Below, one piece after another: positions 26,601 through 35,551 of a stretch of 64,000 nt of DNA. The notes beneath the pieces were generated by a model that searched no databases, was not told where the DNA came from, and saw nothing but the letters and a program-made list of their open reading frames with translations. Every line of letters starts with the position of its first letter. Positions within the stretch are counted from its first letter, which is position 1. The DNA comes from Pseudomonadota bacterium (GTDB lineage Bacteria > Pseudomonadota > Alphaproteobacteria > Rhizobiales > Rhizobiaceae), in assembly GCA_023457435.1 (NCBI GenBank), contig JAEWLS010000032.1, positions 5,220 through 69,219 of the forward strand, in the 5' to 3' direction. The position numbers and the translations under genes are program-made.

Positions 26601-26784
26601 GAAGGACGTCGAGCGCGCCTACAACATGGCGCGGCGGATCCGCTCGGGCACGGTCACGATCAACGGCCTCATCATCGATCCGAAGCATCCGTTCGGCGGC
26701 TTCAAGGAGTCCGGCATGGGCCGTGAAGGCGGGCCGGAGGGCCTCGAGAACTATCTCGAGACGAAGACGATCCAATACGCCTGA
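23641..26784 (+). CDS. Benzoylformate-decarboxylase-like / aldehyde dehydrogenase fusion protein
   Basis: One continuous frame encodes 1047 residues. Residues 1-540 are a ThDP 2-oxoacid decarboxylase with all four benzoylformate decarboxylase catalytic positions in their motifs: Ser41 (FGNPGSTELPM), Glu62 (LQES), His85 (NLHSAAG) and His292 (GPVFTYHFP), plus the ThDP motif from GDGS (437) to NN (465). Residues 541-565 are a charged linker (SNETREPVHAKAKAEEKP). Residues 565-1047 are an aldehyde dehydrogenase with PWN 721-723, Glu820 (LELGGKSP) and Cys854 (GQVCFSLTR). The fused product would turn an aryl 2-oxoacid into an aldehyde and then an acid. An internal ATG at 25321 preceded by AGAGGA could also start a free dehydrogenase. 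A strong terminator follows. Confidence 0.93.
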   Translation: MNRMTPGALSGARLQTQTVADAVFDFMRRKGMNRVFGNPGSTELPMFVNLPKDFDYVLGLQESIVVAMADAYAQVTRRPAFVNLHSAAGLGHALGAVYTAFRNRSPLIITTGQQTRNLLPFDPFLFNESPVEFPKPYVKWAIEPARAEDVPAALARAWHLAMQPPRGPVVISVPLDDWDMPCAPVEDREVSQVMGIDGAALDAVAEALDRSRSPVMVVGPGVDLDGGWDATVKLAERLQAKVWVSPMSSRASFPERHPLFAGFLPAQQPQLSRCLDGSDFVLVMGGPVFTYHFPGAEEHLPSGAELCLISDDPKQVAGAATGMAVLSNLRVAAEALGEKVRARALRNDVPARVVPRVAQPSGITNEYFYQTLAELRSPDSLVVEEAPSARGALHDHFPIDREGGFFATASGGLGFGLPAAVGAALTRPGKTVIAPIGDGSSLYAIQSLWSAAEYDVDLFVIILNNGGYGALKGMADKINAERVSGIDIGHIDFVAAAEAQGVRADRVAKGAALEGKIKEFLAMKGPRLLEVMIEGKAPQIQASNETREPVHAKAKAEEKPMNMMVKGSIIPNSPERFFIAGRWAEPVSNQRLKVISPVTEELVISYPEAGREDIDRAVAAAREAFDNGPWPRMAPSERARYLRKVAALLTEKLDDIAYSWTLQVGAPIGLTKKLVGQNPTLFNYYADLIETHSFVDERKRDDGGRVRIAKEPVGVVAAITPWNAPLVLLSYKIAAGLAAGCCMVAKPSPETPLEAYILAECIDKAGLPAGVFNLVPAGREGGDYLVRHKGVDKVAFTGSPVAGKVIAAACADRLARVSLELGGKSPAVLLDDADFKQALPSIMAYSMPITGQVCFSLTRILVPERRKQEFLDTYLAAVSNIKVGDPFDPATQMGPLTMARQRDRVEGYVAAGRAEGATIACGGGRPKGFDKGYYFEPTVFTDVKPEMKIAQEEIFGPVVSVITYTDDEDAARKANNSVYGLNASVYSKDVERAYNMARRIRSGTVTINGLIIDPKHPFGGFKESGMGREGGPEGLENYLETKTIQYA

Positions 26785-26800
26785 TCGGCTGAGCAATGCG

Positions 26801-26834
26801 AAAAGGCCGCCGGAGCGATCCGGCGGCCTTTTTT
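26801..26834 (+). terminator. Rho-independent terminator after the fusion gene (probably bidirectional)
   Basis: A perfect 14-base stem (26801-26814 with 26819-26832), loop GCGA, is followed by a T run to 26834. The opposite strand also starts with A-rich bases, so it can serve the convergent DUF3237 gene, whose stop is at 26847. Confidence 0.92.
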
Positions 26835-26846
26835 CGTGTCCTGCGC

Positions 26847-27311
26847 TCAGAGAACTTCGAAGACGTGGATGCGCACGCTATCGGGCATGCGCTGCCCGGT
26901 GCCGACGAACAGCGTGCGGTTGACCCAGGCATAGCGCGGGTCGCCGCTCTTCAGACGCGGGAAGGTACGCATGTAATACTGCGACGGGTCGACAGGCTGG
27001 CCGGCGGCGAGCCTGGCCATCACCTCGGGCGAACCGTGGCGTAGCCCAAAATTGCGGATGTCGATCATCGCGCCGTCATGCGTCTCCATGCCGTAGCGCG
27101 TGTCGAGTTCGGCATGGCCCTCGTCGAGCACGGTCTGCCAGTCGGCGCCCAGATCGAGGATGCGGCCCGACAGACGCTCGCCGGTAACCGTGCCGCCGAC
27201 GATTCGGATGATCCGCGCCCGTCCGCCGGGCGCGGTCCCCATTTCCAGCGCCGGCTCGAGCTGCGCATTGATCTCGCAGACGAAGCTGAGGGCAGGAGGC
27301 TGCGGGGTCAC
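26847..27311 (-). CDS. DUF3237 family protein
   Basis: This is a 154-residue DUF3237 (UPF0311) protein. Characteristic pieces are GRARIIRIVGGTVTGERLSG, LDLGADWQTVLDEGHAELDT, and IRNFGLRHGSPEVMARLAAG, ending YAWVNRTLFVGTGQRMPDSV. The family is beta-rich and often lies in aromatic catabolic clusters; no activity is firmly known to me. It starts at GTG 27311, overlapping the TRAP permease stop (GTGA), so it is co-translated with the transporter. Co-operation with import or ring metabolism is inferred from this coupling. Confidence 0.88.
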   Translation of the reverse strand: MTPQPPALSFVCEINAQLEPALEMGTAPGGRARIIRIVGGTVTGERLSGRILDLGADWQTVLDEGHAELDTRYGMETHDGAMIDIRNFGLRHGSPEVMARLAAGQPVDPSQYYMRTFPRLKSGDPRYAWVNRTLFVGTGQRMPDSVRIHVFEVL

Positions 27312-28603
27312 TGCATCGTCGCCGGCAACCAGAGCGCGATCGCCGGGAAGACGATCAGCAGCACCATGCGGACGATATCCGTCACGATGAACGGCATCAC
27401 GCCGCCGTAGATCGTCGTCAGCTTCACGTCCTTGGCTATCGAGTTGATGACGAAGACGTTGATGCCGACCGGCGGGCAGATCATCCCGAGCTGGCACGCG
27501 GTCACGATGATGATGCCGAACCAGATTGGGTCGAACCCCATGTGCATCAATACCGGGAAGACGATCGGCACCATCAGGATGATCATCGCCATCTCGTCCA
27601 TGAGTGCGCCGGCCACGAAGAACAGCACGAGGATGAGCCCGAGCGTGCCGTAGGCGCCAAGGTCGAGGCCGACGAGGAAGGCGGTGATCTTCTGCGGCGA
27701 CTGGGTGATGGCCAGGAAGTAGCCGAACAGCATTGCGCCGATCAGGACCGAGAACAACACCACCGACGTGCGCAGGGACTCCACCAGGCTCGCCATGATC
27801 TTCTGCGTGTTCAGGCGCCCGCGCAGGATGCCGATCACCATGGTGAGGAAGGCGCCGACGGCCGCCGCCTCGGTCGGCGTCGCCAGGCCGAGGTAGATCG
27901 AGCCGATGATCGACACGAACAGCACCAGCACCGCCCAGACGTCGCGCAGCGAGGCGAAGGCCTCGCGCAGGTCGAACTTGCGGCCGGGCGGCAGGCGACG
28001 GCCGTGCGCGATTAGCACCGTTCCCATGTACATGACGGTGGCCATGATGCCGGGGATGATGCCGGCCATGAACAGCTTGCCGACGTCGGTCTCGGTGAGG
28101 AAGCCGTAGACGACCATGATGACCGATGGCGGGATCAGGATGCCGAGCGTACCGCCGGCGGCGATGACGCCGGTCGAGGTCTTGTCGTCGTAGTCGATCT
28201 TGCGCATCTCGGGCAGCGCGACGCGGGTCATCGTCGCCGCGGTGGCGATCGAGCTGCCGCAGATCGCGGCGAAGCCAGCGCAGGCGGCGATGGTTGACAG
28301 CGCCACGCCGCCGCGGAACTGCCCAAGCCAGGCGTTGCCGGTGCGGAACAGCTCGCGCGACATGCCGGAATTGGTGGCGAACACGCCCATCAGCACGAAG
28401 AACGGCACGAGGCTGAGGTTGAAGTCGGTGATGACGCGGATCGGCGAGGTGGTCAGAAGGTTGACCGCCGGCCCTATGCCGCGCATGGCGGCGAAGCCGA
28501 ACACGCCGACAAGGCCCATGGCGACGCCGAGGGGCACGCGCAGCCCCATCAGCACGAACATCGCGGCGAAGCCGAGAATGGCTACCCAGTCGGACGCGCT
28601 CAT
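27308..28603 (-). CDS. dctM: TRAP transporter large permease (DctM)
   Basis: DctM is the main membrane subunit of tripartite ATP-independent periplasmic transporters, which import organic acids using a sodium gradient. The 431-residue protein has about 12 helices. Diagnostic segments include FGFAAMRGIGPAVNLLTTSP, GIMATVMYMGTVLIAHGRRL and CGSSIATAATMTRVALPEMR. It overlaps dctQ (ATGA) and DUF3237 (GTGA), forming a coupled unit behind two solute-binding genes. Confidence 0.95.
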   Translation of the reverse strand: MSASDWVAILGFAAMFVLMGLRVPLGVAMGLVGVFGFAAMRGIGPAVNLLTTSPIRVITDFNLSLVPFFVLMGVFATNSGMSRELFRTGNAWLGQFRGGVALSTIAACAGFAAICGSSIATAATMTRVALPEMRKIDYDDKTSTGVIAAGGTLGILIPPSVIMVVYGFLTETDVGKLFMAGIIPGIMATVMYMGTVLIAHGRRLPPGRKFDLREAFASLRDVWAVLVLFVSIIGSIYLGLATPTEAAAVGAFLTMVIGILRGRLNTQKIMASLVESLRTSVVLFSVLIGAMLFGYFLAITQSPQKITAFLVGLDLGAYGTLGLILVLFFVAGALMDEMAMIILMVPIVFPVLMHMGFDPIWFGIIIVTACQLGMICPPVGINVFVINSIAKDVKLTTIYGGVMPFIVTDIVRMVLLIVFPAIALWLPATMQ

Positions 28604-29097
28604 ATGCCTTCACCCTCGGGCTTCGGTTCGCCGGCTTCCGGATTGAGCACAACCGACAGCGCGATCGTGATTACGCTGACCACGCAGCCGACCCAGATGA
28701 TGCCGATGAACGGCCAGGCGGGAAGCTGGAGATCGAAGGTCGCTTCGTTGCTGCGGTAGGCGCTCGTGAGACGGAAGAACATCTGGTAGGCGAGCAGCGC
28801 GGTGAAGAACAGCAGCATCACCCAGGCGACGGCGTTGATCCAGCGGCGGCCGCGCTCACCGGAAATCTCGTAGAAGATGTCGACGGCGATATGGCCGCCG
28901 CGATAGCCGACGGAGGCATAACCCCACATCAGGCATGCGCCGATGAGATAGCGCGACAGGTCGAAGGCGTCCGGGATGGCGTAGGCGAAGAAGTATCGCG
29001 CTACCGTCGAGGCGACGATCAGCAGCGTGACGAGGCCGAGCAGGACGCCCGCCACGATATCCACCGCCTCGCAGAAGCGTCTTATCGTTGTGTCCAT
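28600..29097 (-). CDS. dctQ: TRAP transporter small permease (DctQ)
   Basis: DctQ is the four-helix small membrane subunit that pairs with DctM. From ATG 29097 the protein has 165 residues; the frame is open far upstream only because it shadows the preceding dctP gene. The signature GYRGGHIAVDIFYEISGERG is typical of DctQ, and helices at about 15-35, 50-65, 90-110 and 130-150 are visible. It follows the first dctP gene after a 71-base gap that holds a strong hairpin. Confidence 0.93.
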   Translation of the reverse strand: MDTTIRRFCEAVDIVAGVLLGLVTLLIVASTVARYFFAYAIPDAFDLSRYLIGACLMWGYASVGYRGGHIAVDIFYEISGERGRRWINAVAWVMLLFFTALLAYQMFFRLTSAYRSNEATFDLQLPAWPFIGIIWVGCVVSVITIALSVVLNPEAGEPKPEGEGI

Positions 29098-29123
29098 CGG
29101 AGCCCCTCCCCGGAAGCCGAAGC

Positions 29124-29153
29124 GGAAACAGGCGCCGACTGGCGCCTGTTTCC
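29124..29153 (-). other. Stable hairpin between dctP and dctQ
   Basis: A perfect 13-base stem (29124-29136 with 29141-29153) with a four-base loop lies between the solute-binding gene and the permease genes. It is not followed by a T run in the direction of transcription. A processing, stabilising or partial-termination role, giving more binding protein than permease, is likely. Confidence 0.75.
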
Positions 29154-29168
29154 CCGATTGTAGCGCGG

Positions 29169-30185
29169 TTACTTCACCGCGGCGTCGTACTTCGCCAGCT
29201 TGTCCATGAGGCTCTTCCAGACCTCGGCGGCGTCGACGCCCTTGCCGGCGGCAGCCTTGGCCCAGTCGCCCTGCAGCGAACCGGTCGCATCGACCCACAT
29301 CTTCACCTGCTCGGCGTTCGGCTTGTACATGGTGTGGCCGGCGTCGATCATCTTCTGGCGGCCGGCGAACTCGGCATCGGCCCAGCCGGCCGACATCTTG
29401 CCGGCCCACTCCGACGTGCAGTGGTCGTCGATGACCTTGCGGTCTTCCGGCGCGAGGCCGTCGATCTTCGCCTTGTTCATGACGAACGCGAAGGTCGTGA
29501 CGTAGAACGGCATGTCGAGGTGGTGCGTGGTCACGTCCTGGAGCCCGAACGTGTAGATCGAGTTCCACGGCGAGGCGGTCATGTCGGCGCCGCCGCTGGT
29601 GACGAGATCGCGCATCTCGCCGGCCGGAACCTGCACCGAGCCGGCGCCGAGCGAGCTGATCAGACGCGCCATCGTGCCGTGGGCCGGGCGGATCTTCTTG
29701 CCGTTCAGGTCGGTTGGCACCAGGATCGGGCCGGACTTGCCATGCAGCGTGCCCGGATCATGCAGGTGGGCCATGCAGAAGTAGGTGTCGCCCATCTCCT
29801 TGGCGGCGTACTGGCGATACCACTCGTCGAAGGCCTGCGAGCCGCCCTTCGCGTTACCGATCGTGAACGGGATCTCTCCCGCCGCGATGATCGGGAAACG
29901 GCCCGGCTGGTAGCCCGGGTTGATGAAGGCGATGTCGACGACGCCGTCGCGGGCCATGTCGTAATGGTCCGGCGCGGCGCCGAGCTGCGACCCGGGGAAG
30001 ATGTTGATCTGGATGCGCCCGCCGGACGCTTCGCTGATCGACTTAGCCCATGGCTCCATGCCGGTCGTGTGCAGCGCGTGCACCGGCGGGACCCAGTGGG
30101 ACAGGGTCAGCTCGACCTCGGCGGCACTGGCCGCCGAGGCGAGGATCGTCAGGCTGGCCGAGGCCAGCAGAGCTGCGAACTTCAT
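29169..30185 (-). CDS. dctP: TRAP transporter solute-binding protein (DctP), copy 1
   Basis: This periplasmic binding protein has 338 residues. A signal peptide (MKFAALLASASLTILASAAS, cleavage near ASA-AE) is followed by mature sequence LTLSHWVPPVHALHTTGMEP. The binding-site arginine expected in DctP proteins is in GKKIRPAHGTMARLISSLGA. Other family segments are FINPGYQPGRFPIIAAGEIP and DMTASPWNSIYTFGL. It is about half identical by eye to the neighbouring copy 2, including conserved cysteines (YFCMAHLHDPGT and DDHCTSEWAGKMS). The ligand is likely a carboxylate, possibly aromatic. Confidence 0.94.
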   Translation of the reverse strand: MKFAALLASASLTILASAASAAEVELTLSHWVPPVHALHTTGMEPWAKSISEASGGRIQINIFPGSQLGAAPDHYDMARDGVVDIAFINPGYQPGRFPIIAAGEIPFTIGNAKGGSQAFDEWYRQYAAKEMGDTYFCMAHLHDPGTLHGKSGPILVPTDLNGKKIRPAHGTMARLISSLGAGSVQVPAGEMRDLVTSGGADMTASPWNSIYTFGLQDVTTHHLDMPFYVTTFAFVMNKAKIDGLAPEDRKVIDDHCTSEWAGKMSAGWADAEFAGRQKMIDAGHTMYKPNAEQVKMWVDATGSLQGDWAKAAAGKGVDAAEVWKSLMDKLAKYDAAVK

Positions 30186-30221
30186 CTATTCTCCTCCACT
30201 TTCACTGTCGTCGCGGACGCC

Positions 30222-31232
30222 TCAGCCCGCGAAGGAATCATACTTCTTCAGCGTCTCCACCATGCCATTGTAGATGGCATCGGCATCGAGGCCCATCTTC
30301 TTGATGTTGGCCTTCCACTCGTCCGTTAGCGGCGCGGCTGCGGCCTTCCACAGCTGCAGCTGCTCGGCGTTCGGCTTGTGCATCGTGTGCGACGGGTCGG
30401 CCGCGATCTTGGTACGGCCCGCGGCCTCGACGTCGGCCCAGCCGGACGACATCTTCTCCGCCCACTCCGGCGTGCAGTGGTCCTCGACGACCTTGCGGTC
30501 CTCGGGGCTCAGTCCTTGGAGCTTGGCCTTGTTGATGACGAAGGCGTTGATCGACGCGTAGAGCGGCATGTCGAGGTGGTGCTTCACCAGCGGCTCGACG
30601 CCGAAGATGTAGAGCGATTCCCACGGCGACTGGGTCGCGTCGGCACCGCCGTTGGCAAGCAACTCGCGGCTCTCAGGCGCGGAGACCTGCACCGAGGCGC
30701 CGCCGAGCAGGTTGACGAAGCGGCCTTCGGTCGCGTTCGCCGGCCGGACCTTCTTGCCGCGTAGGTCTTCCGGAACAAGGATCTTGTCCTTGCCGTGGAA
30801 CGTGCCCGGATCGTGCGACAGGGCCATGCAGAAGTAGACGTCCGACATCTCCTTCTCGGCGTAAGGCTTGTACCACTCGGTCAGCGCGCGGACGCCGGCC
30901 TTGGCGTTGGCGAAGTGGAACGGCAGCTCGGCCGCGGCGAGGATCGGGAAGCGGCCCGGCTGGTAGCCCGGATTGATGAACCCGATGTCGGCGATGCCGT
31001 CGCGGGCCATGTCGTAGTGGTCCGCCGCGGCGCCCAGCTGCGCGGCAGGATAGAATTCGAACGTGATGCGTCCCTGGGTGGCGTCGGTGATCGACTTCGT
31101 CCACGGCTCCATGCCCAGCTTCTGCAGGGGGTGCGATGCCGGCACCCAGTGCGCCAGCGTCATCTTTTCCTGTGCCATCGCCGAACCGGCGAAGAAGCAC
31201 GCAACTGCGCCAGCGAGTGCTGAAAGCCTCAT
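30222..31232 (-). CDS. dctP: TRAP transporter solute-binding protein (DctP), copy 2
   Basis: This second periplasmic binding protein has 336 residues from the ATG at 31232; an ATG three codons earlier (31241) is too close to the AGGAGG ribosome-binding site. The signal peptide is MRLSALAGAVACFFAGSAMA. The mature part (MTLAHWVPASHPLQKLGMEP) is closely related to copy 1 throughout, with the arginine region GKKVRPANATEGRFVNLLGG. Both share a cysteine in YFCMAL and one in EDHCTPEW. It is the promoter-proximal gene of dctP2-dctP1-dctQ-dctM-DUF3237. Two binding proteins for one permease pair suggest two related ligands. Confidence 0.94.
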   Translation of the reverse strand: MRLSALAGAVACFFAGSAMAQEKMTLAHWVPASHPLQKLGMEPWTKSITDATQGRITFEFYPAAQLGAAADHYDMARDGIADIGFINPGYQPGRFPILAAAELPFHFANAKAGVRALTEWYKPYAEKEMSDVYFCMALSHDPGTFHGKDKILVPEDLRGKKVRPANATEGRFVNLLGGASVQVSAPESRELLANGGADATQSPWESLYIFGVEPLVKHHLDMPLYASINAFVINKAKLQGLSPEDRKVVEDHCTPEWAEKMSSGWADVEAAGRTKIAADPSHTMHKPNAEQLQLWKAAAAPLTDEWKANIKKMGLDADAIYNGMVETLKKYDSFAG

Positions 31233-31522
31233 TGTATACATTTCCTCCTCCTAGACTAATTATACCCGGCGGTAGGCCGCTCCTCCCGAGAGCAGTCCCA
31301 GGAGCCAAGTAACATCACAGCACGTTTGTGATTACAAGGCGTTGAACGGGCGATTTCACTGCTCGATGCCGCTGTCATCAACCATCAGATCGTTTCACGA
31401 AAGTGGCTCGTGGACCTTGCATTGCATACAGCCTATAGGGTTGCGCTCGGGCCTGGACCTGTCGATCCAGTTATCATGGCGCGGTTCCGGCCGGCGGTAA
31501 CGTGTGCGTGCGGGAGGAAAGC
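31233..31522 (+). promoter_or_regulatory. Divergent control region between dctP2 and the ThDP enzyme gene
   Basis: This 290-base gap must hold promoters for both directions. I see inverted repeats of GntR/FCD style: TTGT-GATT-ACAA at 31326-31337; the perfect 8-mer TGTATACA at 31233-31240, which overlaps the dctP2 start region; and ATTGCATACAG at 31421-31431. A ribosome-binding site GGGAGGAAAG precedes the ATG at 31523. No GntR gene is in this window, so the regulator is unassigned. Confidence 0.5.
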
Positions 31523-33191
31523 ATGAAGGTTGGCGACGCGATCGCGGAGATCCTGAAGCGCGAGGGCGTGGAGGTCCTGTTCGGCTATCCGGTCAACCAT
31601 GTCATCGAACACGCCGCCGCCGCCGACATCCGTCCGATCATCGTCCGCCAGGAGCGCATCGGCGTCCACATGGCGGACGCGCTGTCGCGCCTCTCGTCGG
31701 GCAAGAAGATCGGCGTCTTCGCCATGCAGCTCGGCCCAGGCACCGAGAACTCCTACGGCGCGATCGCCCAGGCCTATGGCGAGTCCGTGCCGGTGCTCAT
31801 CCTTCCCGGCGGCTACGCCCGGCGCCTTGCGCACATCAAGCCGAACTACAACGCAACGGTGGCGATGCGCGACATCGCCAAGTCGGTCGAGCCGATCAAT
31901 GTGCCGTCGGACATCCCGGCGATCTTCCGCCGCGCCTTCTCGCAGCTGCGCAATGGCCGCGGCGGTCCGGTCGTCGTCGAGATCCCGAACGACATCTGGA
32001 ACGAGGAGGTGCCGGAGCCGCTCGACTATCGCCCGGTACTAACCACGCGCTTCGGCCCCGATCCCGAGGCGGTGCGCGAGGCCGCGTCGATGCTGGCCGC
32101 GGCGAGGCGCCCGGTGATCTACGCGGGGCAGGGCATTCACTACGCGCAGGCGTGGCCGCAGCTGAAGGCGCTGGCCGAACGCCTTGCCATCCCGGTCTGC
32201 ACCAGCCTCGAAGGCAAGAGCGCGTTTCCCGAGAACCACGCGCTGGCGCTGGGTGCGGGCGGCAACGCCATTCCGAAGACCGTCCGACATTTCCTCGACC
32301 ATGCCGACCTGATCTTCGGCGTCGGCTGCTCGTTCACCGAGAGCTCCTTCGCGGTACAGATGCCGCCGAAGAAGACCGTGATCCACGCCACCCTCGACCC
32401 GCAGCACATCAACAAGGACTACGAAGCGAAGGTGGCGCTGGTCGGCGACGCGGCGCTGACGCTCGACGCCATCCTCGCCGAGCTCGACCGCACCGGCGTT
32501 GCGTCGCGCGGGTGGTCCGCGACCGCGGACGAGGTCGCCGGCGTTCGCGCCGAGTGGCTCAAGGAATGGATGCCGAAGCTCACCTCGTCGGAAAAGCCGA
32601 TGACGCCGTACCGGGTGCTGTGGGATCTGCAGAAGACGGTCGATATCGACAACACGATCATCACCCACGACGCCGGCAGCCCGCGCGACCAGCTCGCGCC
32701 GTTCTGGGTGTCGACGACGCCGCTCAGCTATCTCGGTTGGGGCAAGACCACGCAGCTCGGCTACGGTCTCGGCCTCGCGCTCGGCGCCAAGATCGCGCAT
32801 CCGGAGAAGCTGTGCATCAATGTGTGGGGCGATGCGGCGATCGGCTTCACCGGCATGGACTTCGAGACCGCCGTCCGCGAGCGCATCCCGATCATGTCGA
32901 TCCTGCTCAACAACTTCTCGATGGCGATGGAGCTGCCGATCATGGGCATCTCGACCGAGAAGTACCGGTCGACCGACATCTCCGGCAACTACGCGGACTT
33001 CGCCAAGGCGCTCGGCGGCTACGGCGAGCGTGTCACCGATCCGTCCGAGATCGTGCCGGCCATACGCCGCGGCATCCGGAAGACGAAGGAAGGCATACCG
33101 GTGCTGCTCGAGTTCATCACCTCGAAGGAGCTTGCCGCCTCGAAATATCCATACCGGGCGCCGGACGCCGCCCAGGGCAAGGGCGGCCACT

Positions 33192-33199
<8 letters not shown>
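31523..33199 (+). CDS. ThDP-dependent enzyme of the acetolactate synthase/decarboxylase superfamily
   Basis: This 558-residue protein has the three-domain ThDP architecture. The ThDP-activating glutamate is Glu44 in IIVRQERIGVHMADALSR. The middle domain contains PVIYAGQGIHYAQAWPQLKA, and the C-terminal ThDP and metal site is in NVWGDAAIGFTGMDFETAVR followed by NNFS. It lacks the Ser/His/His set of the benzoylformate decarboxylase neighbour, so it catalyses something different, for example another 2-oxoacid or C-C cleavage. It overlaps the FAD oxidase gene by eight bases and shares a divergent promoter with the TRAP genes. The substrate is unknown. Confidence 0.88.
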
Positions 33200-34568
<1,369 letters not shown>

Positions 34569-35165
34569 AGCCGGCAAGCACCCGCGAAACCAGGGCCACG
34601 CCGCCGGCAAGATAGACGACGGCGCCGACGACCAGCATGACGACGCCGCCGATCTGCTGGTCCTGCGCCGCGCCGAGAACAACGCCGAAGCATGTCACCT
34701 CGCCGAGGCCGTAGAGCGGTCTCGGGCTGAGCGACAGCAGCGCGCCAAGCAGGGTCATGTGGACGGAGGTGAGCAGCAGGGCGCCGGCGCCCGCGGCGGC
34801 GTGGGCCCGGTCGCCCGGCGCGCCGAACGCCGACCACCACAGCAGCACGCCGACGAACAGGAACATTGCCTGCTCAAGCACGGTGATGGCGAGCGAGGCC
34901 TCCGCGGCGGCGCGCATCGCCGGCGCATGCCAGCCCCAAACGGCGACGAATTCGAGCACCGAAGCCACCACCGGCAGCGCCGGCGGCATCTCCGGACGGA
35001 ACCGCAGCCGCGCCGGCAGGCCGAGCGCGATAAGCGGCGCGGCGATGGCGACGACGCCCATATGGGCAAGCATGTGCGAGGCGAAGGATTCGCGCCAGGC
35101 GCCGAGCAGCGGCCCGAGCCATATCAGCGCCAGCACCGCCACGCCGGCGGGGAGAAGAACCGCCT

Positions 35166-35549
35166 TCAGCGCAGGCATTCGGTGACGAACAGGGCCGGCA
35201 TCGCCGTGAAGATAACCGCGACGAAGCTCAGCCCGGAAAGCAGCAGGGTCGCGTAGCCCTGGAAGAGCAGGCGGTCGCGCCGCGTCGGGTCGTCATGCGG
35301 CGGGTCTCCCGCTCCGAACCCCCACTGCCGCCAGGCCAGCGCGGCCGCGAGCACGATCATGCCGAGCGCAAGCGCGGTGACGACGCCGATGGCGATGCGC
35401 AGGCTGTCGAAGTCGAGACCGAGGAAGTCGGGCTTCTCGCAGAAGATCGCCGCGCCGACGTAGCAGAGCAGGAAGTGCAATGCCCAGACGACCGGTGCCG
35501 TGAACAGCGTCCACAGCGTCTCCACTTCCCTCGGCAGCAGATGCCACAT
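35166..35549 (-). CDS. Small membrane protein of the caa3 oxidase cluster
   Basis: I do not recognise a named family. The 127-residue protein has three or four membrane helices (TLFTAPVVWALHFLLCYVGA, IAIGVVTALALGMIVLAAAL, ATLLLSGLSFVAVIFTAMPA). Start ATG 35549 lies two bases after the fused ctaD stop, and its end overlaps ctaG by 13 bases, so it is an integral member of the oxidase operon. A fourth subunit or assembly role is likely from position only. Confidence 0.82.
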   Translation of the reverse strand: MWHLLPREVETLWTLFTAPVVWALHFLLCYVGAAIFCEKPDFLGLDFDSLRIAIGVVTALALGMIVLAAALAWRQWGFGAGDPPHDDPTRRDRLLFQGYATLLLSGLSFVAVIFTAMPALFVTECLR

Positions 35550-35551
35550 CG

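Noticed and set aside
23641..26784. The possibility that the decarboxylase-ALDH fusion is only a missed stop
   Set aside because: No stop codon or frameshift is visible at the junction, and the linker is in a normal codon pattern; I keep the fusion but note an internal start.
27542..28015. Histidine- and glutamine-rich plus-strand frame opposite dctM, which looks like a metal-binding protein
   Set aside because: The composition is that expected from the antisense of hydrophobic helices; the real gene is dctM.
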